DNA from: Cinnamomum chago | Taxonomy: Eukaryota > Streptophyta > Magnoliopsida > Laurales > Lauraceae | Assembly (NCBI GenBank): GCA_038049695.1 | Contig: CP142451.1 | Span: forward strand, 45,209,001 to 45,273,000 | Length of the DNA stretch: 64,000 bases | Direction of reading: 5' to 3' | In this document: in pieces, positions 54,242 to 64,000 of the stretch | How the letters are laid out: each line of letters opens with the position of its first letter | How positions within the stretch are numbered: position 1 is the first letter of the stretch | Notes under the pieces: generated by a model | Told to the model about the DNA's origin: nothing | Seen by the model: the letters and a program-made list of their open reading frames with translations, nothing else | The model's database searches: none | Translations under genes and position numbers: made by a program

Positions 54242-55677
54242 TGTTAGACCCCGACCTAGACTATTTCGATTAGTGTGTGTTTACTCCTAAGTGGGTTTAG
54301 TTGTCGTTGGGTTAGAATAATTAGTTTAGTCTTAGACATAGCTTTGGGAATTTTGAGAACGTTTAGTATTAGTCAGACACACTCAGGAAGGCCTGAGTGC
54401 ACGTGTAAGCTTGGGAGGATCGTATTGGTTTCCGTGTATTTGTGATTTTAATTTTATTTGAATGATTTTTCTATGAGTTACAACTTTCTTTTTCAGCCCA
54501 AAAACCCAAGTTCTGACCCAAAGAGGGTAAAATTGTCTTTTATACACAAATCTGGACACAAATTTCAAGATCTCAAAACCATGTCAAAAAATATACTTTT
54601 TGGAAACTAGATAGTTCGAGGATCATTTTATCCTTCTTCGTCGAGTTCATTCGAGGCCCGCAAGATCATGTTTTTGTCATTACAAGGTTCAAGTTCATTG
54701 GGTCCCACTTGTAAGTGCTTTAAGTCAACTCTCTTCTCTTTCCCTCCTTTCACTCTCAACCCAAACCCTAGAGCAACCAAGAGGAGAAAGCTTTTCCCTC
54801 CATTTTTATTTCTCTTGAATGATCAAGCTAGAGGTCTCCAAATGGAATCCTAAGACTATCATCTTCTTCCTCTCACCCTAAGCTTTCCATTGATACAAAT
54901 TTCTTGAAGTTCCTTGTTGGGCAAGAACTCCATTTTCCTTCATTCCTCTTGTTTGAATTTTTCTAGGTAAGAGCTTCAACCCATACCTTTCATGGAGTCT
55001 TTTAGTTCCTTAAAAACCTTATTTTTCATGTTTACAAACCCTTTTTGAAAAAATGGGTTCTTTGTTTTTATTTTTGTTGAGCTTGAGTGGTTTTCCCTTG
55101 GGATTCTTGTAGTGTTGGAATAGCTTGAGTGAAGTTCTTGAAGACGATTGTTTAGCAATTGGGCAAAGGCAAGTAATCTCTATAGGATCATTGTTGCATG
55201 TGTATTTTTGGTTTCATTGTTATCCTAGAAATTTTGCATATGAACATGTTTATAAGCTTCATGATCATGTTTTCCTTGGATTGAATGTTTGAAATTGTGA
55301 AAAAATGTGTGTTTTACCCTTGGAGAGCATGGAGGCTCAGGGAGTGCAGGTGGAATGAGAAATAAGAAGAAGGGAAGAAGAAAACGTGAAAAATCTGAAC
55401 TCAGCTGCATTTCCTGTGCAGTAGCGGTCAACCGCTGGTCAGCTGGCGGCTAGTCGAAGTCCCCATTTCGGTTAACCGCGAGCTGACCAAGCTCGGCGGT
55501 TCCCTTTCCAGAAGCTGGCTTTTCGACAGAGGATTTCGGTCAGCTTGACGGTCAGCTAGCAGCTAGCTGCCATATCCCATTTCTGCTAACCGCTGGCCAA
55601 CCGAACATTTTCGGCTCCTTTTCCCGAGAGCTAAGTTTCAGACCTGGTTCCAGCGGTCAGCCCTACGGTCAGCTTAC
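54242..55677 (+). mobile_element. 3' LTR of the Tekay element, first part
   Basis: Starts TGTTAGACCCCGACC and follows the 5' LTR until CGGTCAGCTTAC, where element C is inserted. Its palindrome units carry two extra 12-bp segments relative to the 5' LTR (near 55548 and 55661). Confidence 0.92.
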
Positions 55678-55944
55678 TGAAAGTCCTGGGATCCAAACCC
55701 TAGAGGGGGGTGAATAGTGTGTGCTACAATTATGACCAATTTAGACAAATTCTAACTTCTTAACATAAACTAGTCACATATGATGATTTTAATCAAACAA
55801 AATGCGGAAGCTAATATAAACAATCACCACAAAAGCAAGCACCACAACACAAAGGTTTATAGTGGTTCGGCCTCAATGCCTACGTCCACTACCGGCTTGT
55901 GATCCAATCACCCCACCGGATTTCCACTATATATGCTTTTCAAT

Positions 55945-56085
55945 AGGCTAAGCAATAACCCTTACAATGTTGTTTTTCTAGGCTAAACAACAACCTCTCA
56001 ATGTGCTTTTCTAGGCTAAGCAATAACCTTTACACAATGCTTTTCTTAGGCTAAGCAATAACCTTTACAAATAAAGATTTCTCTA
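55945..56085. repeat. 34-bp units in 3' LTR C
   Basis: GCTTTTCTAGGCTAAGCAATAACCTTTA-type units (core AGGCTAAGCAATAACCTTTA), four copies; the other LTR has five. Confidence 0.85.
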
Positions 56086-56873
56086 AGAAAGTGTCTTCAC
56101 AAAAGATCACTCTAAGAAATACAAATTAAGCTCAAAGAAATTTCCTCTTAAATAGGCTAATATGAAAGTGTAAATCAACTCACACAAACACTAAATGAAT
56201 GCAAAGATGTATGCTCATGATGTGTGTGTGTGATAACTTCAATCAAATTAAAAACAAAGCTCAATTAATATATTGCTCAAAGCATTTCAAAGTTTAAGGC
56301 TCATAAAAGATTGATTGAAGTTTAATGCAAATCACATGTATGAGAAACAACTTGTTAATGACATAAAAATCAAAGACTCACAAGTTGTATGAAAATGACT
56401 AACTTAGAACATGTGATGCATGTGCAATGTTGTTTTCAAAACCAAAAGATTTAACTAAAGTTTAAATGAATGAAAACAACAAATTAGGTTTCAACCAAGA
56501 CAAGGAATCATGCTTTAAAGGAAATCAAAGACTTTGGCTAAGCATGATTAAGAAAGTTTTTTAAAACAACTTGGATTGAAACCAAGGTGAAGAATCCAAT
56601 CTTAATTAGATCAAAGATTAAGAGAAGAATGGATTCAACACATCATAGTTATCATGCTAAAAATCATTTACCAATAATTTAAACAAAGCACATAACTTAT
56701 GATTAAGAGAGGTAGAGCTTACTTAGAGATTTAACTTCATTAATCCAAGCTTTAGCTCTCCAAAAGACTCTTTGGTCTCTCTTAGTTCATCCCCTTTGTC
56801 TTGTCTCCAAGTGCCTCAAAGAAGGCTTAAAAATCTCCAACTTTGACAAAGGAAAGAACTACTTTTTATAGCT

Positions 56874-56880
56874 CAAAATT
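56874..56880 (-). promoter_or_regulatory. TATA box of 3' LTR C
   Basis: The minus strand reads TATAAAA in GAGCTATAAAAAGTAG, downstream of the inverted repeat and MSA-like site. Confidence 0.65.
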
Positions 56881-56950
56881 GCCCAACAGCTAGTCACAGG
56901 TCGACCTAGCAAAGGGGGGGTCAACCTGCCCTGCACAACGGCTCTAAATC

Positions 56951-56961
56951 TGACCGTTGGA
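56951..56961 (-). promoter_or_regulatory. MSA-like MYB site in 3' LTR C
   Basis: The minus strand reads TCCAACGGTCA, an exact match to YCYAACGGYYA, between the inverted repeat and the TATA box. An inverted AGCCGTTG word follows 11 bp further in the sense direction. Confidence 0.5.
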
Positions 56962-56974
56962 GCTTCAGGAACCA

Positions 56975-57042
56975 GTCAACCTACTGTGTGGTAGGTCGAC
57001 CCGGGTCCCTGGGTAGGTCGACCTACCACACTGCAGGTTGAC
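56975..57042. repeat. 68-bp inverted repeat in 3' LTR C
   Basis: Two 27-bp arms (56975-57001 and 57016-57042) with two mismatches around a 14-base centre containing CGGGTCCCT. The arms include GTAGGTCGACC and GGTCGACCTAC. Confidence 0.9.
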
Positions 57043-57543
57043 CACCTGGGACCAAAAATCCTATTTTTTCCACATTTGAAGGTATTTCTTGGAGAGGATT
57101 TTTGGGCCACTAAATCAAGCTTGGAAACATGTTTTAAATCAAATCTAAGATGTTTAAAAACATGAAACACAAAAACCCTAAAATGATTCGAAACTTTGAA
57201 ACGAAAGGCTTGCTTGATTTGATAAAACTCTTTTTACATTTGAATGCATACAAAAGTGATTCTGAAAATGATGAAAGTATGCAAGGCATAAACCTAAATC
57301 CTCAATTTGATTTCTCAAAAGTAATGCACAAAGAATTAGGTTTTCAAAAGAGTTTGGATTCTAAAACCAATGCATCCAAGTTTAGAAACAAAACATGCAT
57401 AAGTGATTAATTCTACAAGTCTAAAAACCAATGCATGTATAAAACCAGATTTCAAGATTTTCTAAAACAATGCATGTGTGAAAACTCAAATGATGCTAAA
57501 GTGAACATGCATCCATCAAATTGCAAATACAAAATCCCTTACA

Positions 57544-57556
57544 ATCTCCCCCTTTG
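57544..57556 (-). other. Polypurine tract of element C
   Basis: The minus strand reads CAAAGGGGGAGAT directly before TGTAAGGG. Confidence 0.8.
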
Positions 57557-59959
57557 CAATTTGATGGCAACTTACTCATCATTGAAATTACACACAAAGT
57601 CTTCAGCTCCCCCTAAGCTGGACAAGTCTTGAAATCTTCTTGGATGCTCCTCCTCTTAGCTTGGGCTCTTGGGCTCTTTTCTTCAATCTTCTTGATGCTT
57701 GGAGCTTGATCATTCTTCAAGTTTTCTTTTCATCTTCCTCTCTATGGCCAAGCATCTTCTTTAGCTCCCAAGCTTTCTTTCTTCTATTTGCTCTCCCCCT
57801 TTGACCATGCCTCTCTCTCCCTTTGGCAAGATATGCATTCTCTCCCCTTGTAGAAGATCATACACAACTCTCCTTAGGAAACTTGGACATTCTCTTCACC
57901 CTTTTGAGAACTTGAATGCTTTCTCCCCCTTTGACATTAAATTGCAAAGGTACCTACACACATGAAACAAGGAAAATACCTTTAGTAGCACCTGTTAACA
58001 AAAGAAATCGAAAATGAAATTCATAACAGGTTATCATGTGAGGGATAAGACTCTAAGGGTTCAAAGGCAATCCAAGGGTCAATTTGATCAAAACTAATAC
58101 TTCCTATGAAGGTTTACACTCCCCCTTAATCCATTCTCTTCTTTTGTCAAACTTTTGACAAGGTATAACTATTTGGTTCAAGAAGTAGATGGTTTAACCA
58201 AATGAGGGTCAACTTTAAGGAAAGGATTAGATTCATTTAACTATAAAGCACAATATGATCAAATTACCAAAAGAAAGCAAGGTCAATGGGAAAAGCGATC
58301 ATGGATATCAATTGGAAAAACAAAGAATACCAATTGAGATTTAAGGATAAGACTATTAAATCAATCATTCTAAAATGGAGTTATAAAGAATATAACGATT
58401 AAGATAAATCCAAATTAGAGCTATCCATGATGCAATGGGGTTTACTAAACATAGCATTAAATAATTTAACTATGAAAATCATATGCTATGAAAGTTTTGA
58501 AATCATTTCATTCAATCAAAAAAAATATGACTATCATGTACAAGAAGAGTGAAATGAATTTCAAGCATGAAGTCAACCTCAACAATTAACCAACCAATAT
58601 TATGAACACATAAACATGGTGGTCATGAGATTTACCTATAAGAGCAAGTGAGGTGGCAAACATGAACATTATGATGCTAATGGAATGTGACATGGAATGT
58701 AAACATATTACTATCAAGTTAAATCCAATGTACACAAGGTCTATCACATACACAAGATAAGATATCAATTGGATATGAAATCAATGGAAAGTTATACCAA
58801 ATGAAACCAATTGAATATGACAATATGATTAATAGCAAGGATGTGACAAACACAAAATTCCATCAAGCAACATAAATGGATATTCATCACTTATAATGAT
58901 ATGACTAATGAGCATAGTGATGAACAAGGTAAATTGCAATGCAAAAGAATATGACTTGGTAAAGCATGCAATTTCCAAAGTGTCAAAATCATATGAATTC
59001 AACATCTAAGATATCCACCAAACATATAGAAATACAAGGAATGGATTTCAAAGTGTTTCATATGATTAAGAACACTACTATGAAGTTGAAACATGTATAA
59101 GGATGAAATCACTTAGAGAAAATACATGAATCAACATCATAACCATCCAAAAAAAAAAAGATATGACTAGAAAGCATAGAGGATGGATTTTAGTTCTAGT
59201 ATGGTTTCTACAAATATAACTAATATCACAACCATACATGGAACCAATTGTCATTTGCATATAAAAAGAATAACTAAATAAGCAAAGATGCAAACAACAT
59301 TCATTTCCAATTCTAAGATAATGAAACCAAAAGAAAAAGGAAATGAGAACATGGAACATGCTTAGATGATTATAACTAATGAGGTTATAGAGCATTTCCA
59401 TTCAACCAATCTTCAAATCATTTTGATAAACAAAATCCAACAATGAGCATAAAAAGAATGATTTTAAAGATCAATTTTCAACATGTATTTTAAAAGATAT
59501 AACTTAAAAGAAACACATACAAGTTGATTTTTCAAAACAATGATTTTCCAAAAAAAAATTATAACTAAGAAATCCATGGAAAAACTTGAATTGATTCAAA
59601 TCATTTGTTAAAAAAAATCTTACCAAGACATCTACACAAATGATTCAACAACAATTGATCATGAATAATCTAGCTATGAAAGCTTTTGAACTCACAATCA
59701 ATTGATCATGTAGAAATGCAATGCAAAACATAAAACTAAATGTGAGCAAAAAGCAAATCTAACATGAAGAAATTATAATCAAATGATTTTGAAAACCATG
59801 ATATGTAACTTAGAATGGTGCATGAAAACAAAATCAAATGATCATAAAGAAACAATGCATTTTAATAAATGTAACTATATAGCAACAAAATGCAAATGCA
59901 ACATGACCAACAAAGAGATTTAACTATAAAGAATAGGTTGGTCAAGAAGGTTCAAGGCC
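57557..59959 (-). other. Non-coding region downstream of gag in element C
   Basis: Collinear with 42603-44647 of B but about 350 bp longer, owing to a segment around 59290-59640 absent from B. AT-rich, with many TATAACTA-like and CAATTG words. No pol remains. Confidence 0.7.
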
Positions 59960-61413
59960 TTAAGGTTTGTCTAAGTAGATAACTTTAGGAATCCACCTAA
60001 GGTCTTCAGAGGGTTGAACTTTGAGGTCTAGTTTAGAATTCTCACCAACTAAAGGAGATTTGACTTGATAAATTTTCAATTTAAACTTATCACCATGATA
60101 TTTAGATTTGACTAAATTTAGCTTAGATTGGTGATTAGTCTTTTGATGTTGGTGAGTTTGTTTCTTTGGGGATTGATTCACTTTTCTTTTCTTCTTATAT
60201 TCTCCCTTTACTTGACTTTTGAATTTAAAATTTAACTTTGTTACTTTCTTCAAAAGTTCTTTCATGGGTTGATATAAGGGAGATAGGTTGAGAAGCTTTT
60301 TGTTCATAGATTCTTTTAAGCTTGGTTTAACTTGTTTGAACTTTTTAGAATCTATCTTAGGAGACTCCAATTTAAATGATTTAACTTGTTTAATCTTTTT
60401 GGAGTCTTCTTTGTTTCTTAGTGTCTTACCCTTCATAGATTTAGATTCTACCTTCTTGAGTTCAAAGATGGGTTTAGACACATGGCTTCTTCTTCTTAGT
60501 TTGCACTCAAATGTAAAATGCCCTTCAATGCCACAATAATTACATTTGATTTTGGGCAAAGGAGAAAGAGTGCTAGAGAAAGAGGACTCACCTTTCACAA
60601 AAGTGTTGGTGAATTTAGGGTCATGTGACATATTCCTATTAAATCCAAGACCCGTCCTATCTCCATTAGATTTACCCAATCTAAATAGTTTTTCAAATTT
60701 ATCTTCTCCTTGGGTAAATTTGCACTCATACTTTTGTTTATAGCTTTCAAGTTGAGTGACTTTGGTTATAAGGATTGAATTTTCATTTTTGACTTTTGAA
60801 AGTTCATTTTCAATTTCCTTATATTTGATTAGCTCTTCATTGGCAAGTTTTAATTTGAAATTAAGTTCATTAACAACATTAGATCCAAGTTCTAAGGTTT
60901 TTAACTTAGTTTGAACATTTGACATATTTTCCATGGAAATTGTCAACTTGGATTTTAAATTGATAAAGTCTTTGTCTTGCCTTTTTACTTGATCTCTTAG
61001 GTTTAAGTTTTCCCTTTTAAGATCATCATAACTTATCTTAATCTCATTTTGTTCATCTTTGATATTGGATAAGTTATTAAAGAGATCATGAACTTAGAGT
61101 CCAAACATTTTATTACTTCTTCTTTTTCTCTAAGTTCATCTTTTGAAGAGACTAGCTCTTTGTTTAGTCTTTTAGATTCTTCTCTTAACTTATTGTTTTT
61201 CTTATTAAGTTCTAGAGAAAATGTGTATAATTCTTCATAGGCTTGTTGAAGATCTTCTTCATTGTAATCATTTTCTTCCTCTTTTGAATCAAATTGAGAT
61301 TCATTTAATTGAGGGTTTGAATCTCCAATAGAAGGAAGAATGAGGGGTCTAGGAGAATCTACATAAGAATCTAAACTATCTATCATAGTGGAATCCATCC
61401 TAATGATTTTCAT
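59960..61413 (-). pseudogene. Capsid-less Gag-like protein of element C
   Basis: The ATG at 61413 opens the acidic and coiled-coil part; a one-base frameshift near 61085 connects it to a 328-codon stretch ending at 59960. The zinc knuckle CNYCGIEGHFTFEC is encoded at 60503-60544, followed by an extra Arg relative to B (RRRSH) and the Lys-rich tail. Compared with B, the only length change is one whole codon and most substitutions are conservative, which suggests protein-level selection in the source lineage. The frameshift position differs from that in B. Function beyond nucleic-acid binding is unknown. Confidence 0.82.
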
Positions 61414-61500
61414 GTAAGGACAACTCTAGGGTTTTTGACTCTAGATTTTTACACCTAATCAAGAGTTCCAAACACTTGATCCTATAAGATAGAGCACGAG

Positions 61501-61512
61501 GCTCTGATACCA
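61501..61512 (-). other. Primer binding site of element C
   Basis: The minus strand reads TGGTATCAGAGC two bases inside the LTR that starts at 61515. Confidence 0.9.
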
Positions 61513-61789
61513 ATTGAAAGTCCTGGGATCCGAACCCTAGAGGGGGGGGTGAATAGGGTGTGCTACAATTATGACCAATTTAGACAAATTTTAACTTCTT
61601 AACATAAACTAGTCACATATGATGATTTTAATCAAACAAAATACGGAAGCTAATATAAACAATCACCACAAAAGCAAGCACCACAACACAAAGGTTTATA
61701 GTGGTTCGGCCTCAATGCCTACATCCACTACCGGCCTGTGATCCAATCACCCCACCGGATTTCCACTATATATGCTTTTCAATAGGCTA

Positions 61790-61950
61790 AGCAATAACCC
61801 TTACAATGTTGTTTTTCTAGGCTAAACAACAACCTCTCAATGTGCTTTTCTAGGCTAAGCAATAACCTTTACAAGATGCTTTTCTAGGCTAAGCAATAAC
61901 CTTTACACAATGCTTTTCTTAGGCTAAGCAATAACCTTTACAAATAAAGA
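61790..61950. repeat. 34-bp units in 5' LTR C, five copies
   Basis: Same units as 55945-56085, with one additional perfect unit. Confidence 0.88.
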
Positions 61951-62736
61951 TTTCTCTAAGAAAGTGTCTTCACAAAAGATCACTCTAAGAAATACAAATT
62001 AAGCTCAAAGAAATTGCCTCTTAAATAGGCTAATATGAAAGTGTAAATCAACTCACACAAACACTAAATGAATGCAAAGATGTATGCTCATGATGTGTGT
62101 GTGTGATAACTTCAATCAAATTAAAAACAAAGCTCAATTAATATATTGCTCAAAGCATTTCAAAGTTTAAGGCTCATAAAAGATTGATTGAAGTTTAATG
62201 CAAATCACATGTATGAGAAACAACTTGTTAATGACATAAAAATCAAAGACTCACAAGTTGTATGAAAATGACTAACTTAGAACATGTGATGCATGTGCAA
62301 TGTTGTTTTCAAAACCAAAAGATTTAACTAAAGTTTAAATGAATGAAAACAACAAATTAGGTTTCAACCAAGACAAGGAATCATGCTTTAAAGGAAATCA
62401 AAGACTTTGGCTAAGCATGATTAAGAAAGTTTTTTAAAACAACTTGGATTGAAACCAAGGTGAAGAATCCAATCTTAATTAGATCAAAGATTAAGAGAAG
62501 AATGGATTCAACACATCATAGTTATCATGCTAAAAATCATTTACCAATAATTTAAACAAAGCACATAACTTATGATTAAGAGAGGTAGAGCTTACTTAGA
62601 GATTTAACTTCATTAATCCAAGCTTTAGCTCTCCAAAAGACTCTTTGGTCTCTCTTAGTTTATCCCCTTTGTCTTGTCTCCAAATGCCTCAAAGAAGGCT
62701 TAAAAATCTCCAACTTTGACAAAGGAAAGAACTACT

Positions 62737-62743
62737 TTTTATA
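62737..62743 (-). promoter_or_regulatory. TATA box of 5' LTR C (element promoter)
   Basis: The minus strand reads TATAAAA in GAGCTATAAAAAGTAG. As this is the 5' LTR, this box should drive element C. Confidence 0.68.
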
Positions 62744-62823
62744 GCTCAAAATTGCCCAACGGCTAGTCACAGGTCGACCTAGCAAAGGGGGGGTCGACCT
62801 GCCCTACACAACGGCTCTAAATC

Positions 62824-62834
62824 TGACCGTTGGA
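62824..62834 (-). promoter_or_regulatory. MSA-like MYB site in 5' LTR C
   Basis: TCCAACGGTCA on the minus strand, identical to the site in the 3' LTR and about 80 bp upstream of the TATA box. Confidence 0.5.
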
Positions 62835-62847
62835 GCTTCAGGAACCA

Positions 62848-62915
62848 GTCAACCTGCTGTGTGGTAGGTCGACCCGGGTCCCTGGGTAGGTCGACCTACC
62901 ACACTGCAGGTTGAC
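62848..62915. repeat. 68-bp inverted repeat in 5' LTR C
   Basis: 27-bp arms (62848-62874 and 62889-62915) with one mismatch. The copy in the 3' LTR has two mismatches. Confidence 0.9.
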
Positions 62916-63416
62916 CACCTGGGAGCAAAAATCCTATTTTTTCCACATTTGAAGGTATTTCTTGGAGAGGATTTTTGGGCCACTAAATCAAGCTTGGAAA
63001 CATGTTTTAAATCAAATCAAAGATGTTTAAAAACATGAAAAACAAAAAGCCTAAAATGATTCGAAACTTTGAAACAAAAGGCTTGCTTGATTTGATAAAA
63101 CTCTTTTTACATTTGAATGCATACAAAAGTGATTCTGAAAATGATGAAAGTATGCAAGGCATAAACCTAAATCCTCAATTTGATTTCTCAAAAGTAATGC
63201 ACAAAGAATTAGGTTTTCAAAAGAGTTTGGATTCTAAAACCAATGCATCCAAGTTTCGAAACAAAACATGCATAAGTGATTAATTCTACAAGTCTAAAAA
63301 CCAATGCATGTATAAAACCAGATTTCAAGATTTTCTAAAACAATGCATGTGTGAAAATTCAAATGATGCTAAAGTGAACATGCATCCATCAAATTGCAAA
63401 TACAAAATCCCTAACA

Positions 63417-64000
63417 CTAACGGCTAGCCGCCAGGTCGCTTTTCGACTAACCGTGAGCGAACCGAAGTCAGTTCGGTTTCTTTTCCAGAGAGCTGCGTTG
63501 GACCCGGATTTCCAGCGGTCAGCATGTCGGTCAGCTGGCGGCTAGCCGCCAGATACAAGTTCGGCTAGCCGACACCTGATCGCGAGCTGACCGAAATTGA
63601 CAAATTGCCTGTTTTGAAGAGTATTTGCAAGAATGAAAACTAGAACATGTTAAGTGACCTTTAGCCTGACATTGTGTACTCGAAACTCAAGATGTCCTTG
63701 AACTTCCGGGGCACCAATTCTATTTTTAATTCCGACATTTGGGCTTCAGTTACACAAAGACCATCCAAAGGTCCTTACATGTGATTGATAGACTTTGTGT
63801 TCGTACTTTGGTTTTGATATGACGAATATCATCGTGGACTCGTTTTGAAGTTTAAGTACAAGCTCGTTTTAAAGATGTGTTCAAGAAAAAGGGGTCACTT
63901 CCTAAGCGTGTTATGCATATTAATTATGCCTTTTGCTAGTCATGTTCGTCGTGTTTTGATAAGTGACTTTCCCCTTTTTACCTCGACATGTTTTGATAGT
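63417..64000 (+). mobile_element. 3' LTR of the Tekay element, second part
   Basis: Resumes at CTAACGGCTAGCC after element C and follows the 5' LTR (47837 onward), including the last two palindrome units, to the window end. Its 3' terminus is outside. Confidence 0.92.

Larger units (their letters stand above)
55678..57543 (-). mobile_element. 3' LTR of non-autonomous element C
   Basis: 1866 bp; plus strand starts TGAAAGTCCTGGG and ends AAATCCCTTACA. Element C as a whole (55678-63416) is flanked by CTTAC (55673-55677) and CTAAC (63417-63421), a 5-bp duplication with one change. The LTR is nearly identical to 61515-63416, so C is young. A C-specific segment near 57217-57370, absent in B, creates an 86-codon plus-strand frame in both LTRs. 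Confidence 0.93.
61515..63416 (-). mobile_element. 5' LTR of non-autonomous element C
   Basis: 1902 bp, TGAAAGTCCTGGG to AAATCCCTAACA on the plus strand. It is 36 bp longer than its partner: one extra 34-bp unit (61790-61950) and two extra G in the G run near 61542. The primer site and gag lie next to it, which fixes the element's orientation. Confidence 0.93.

Noticed and set aside
57150..57410. Identical 86-codon proteins at 57150-57410 and 63023-63283 as a duplicated host gene
   Set aside because: They are the same segment of the two LTRs of element C; identity follows from retrotransposition.

Overview
The window is nuclear DNA of a land plant, almost certainly a seed plant with a large, repeat-rich genome. 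It consists of nested LTR retrotransposons, and I see no host gene, tRNA gene, rRNA gene or organellar insertion. The plant assignment rests on the element types: a Ty3/Gypsy chromovirus with a C-terminal chromodomain (Tekay/Del-like), a Ty3/Gypsy Tat-lineage element with an archaeal-type second RNase H, two kinds of Ty1/Copia element (one SIRE/Maximus-like), and primer sites complementary to the 3' end of initiator-Met tRNA. Nearly every coding region is broken, mostly by single stop codons of the kind expected from deamination of methylated cytosine.

Left complex (1-16557): a decayed Copia element on the + strand (leader 3969-4855, gag/protease 4856-6105, integrase/RT/RNase H 10187-12656, two consecutive LTRs 12657-15081). 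A 4081-bp solo LTR of a Tekay-like family (6106-10186) lies inside it with a perfect 5-bp target duplication. Its 5' side is cut by a minus-strand Tekay-like LTR (2141-3968), which abuts a Tat-type LTR (1-2140). A partial minus-strand Tekay-like LTR follows at about 15350-16557.

Middle complex (16558-36600): the 3' LTR (16558-21876) and rotten internal remains (to about 23890) of a minus-strand Tekay-like element, itself split by a 2014-bp non-coding insertion (19708-21721). Next comes a minus-strand Tat element: 3' LTR 23920-26208, a long 3' region with five minisatellite arrays and a probable spliced antisense gene, integrase 30324-31415, and RT/RNase H 34471-36180. A truncated Tekay-like LTR (31416-34470) splits its pol region.

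Right complex (36600-64000): a chain of insertions. An autonomous-type SIRE-like Copia element (A, + strand, 36669-40848) is joined to a non-autonomous relative (B, - strand, 40849-46402). B's 5' LTR is cut by a complete Tekay element (+ strand, from 46403). The Tekay 3' LTR is cut by a second non-autonomous SIRE-like element (C, - strand, 55678-63416). B and C keep LTRs, primer site, polypurine tract and a capsid-less Gag-like protein (coiled coil, one zinc knuckle, Lys-rich tail) but no pol, so A-type elements are the likely source of enzymes in trans.

The most unusual signal is non-coding. Most of the LTR families here carry a cluster of short GC-rich perfect palindromes whose sequence is family-specific (TTCGCTCGAGCGAA, CGGCTAGCCG, CGGTCGACCG and others). 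Several Tekay-like clusters share a common spacer word, TTCCAGAGAGCT. The SIRE-like LTRs combine such palindromes with MSA-like MYB sites just upstream of the TATA box. A stem-loop at the 3' end of three Tekay-like LTRs keeps its position while its sequence differs completely.
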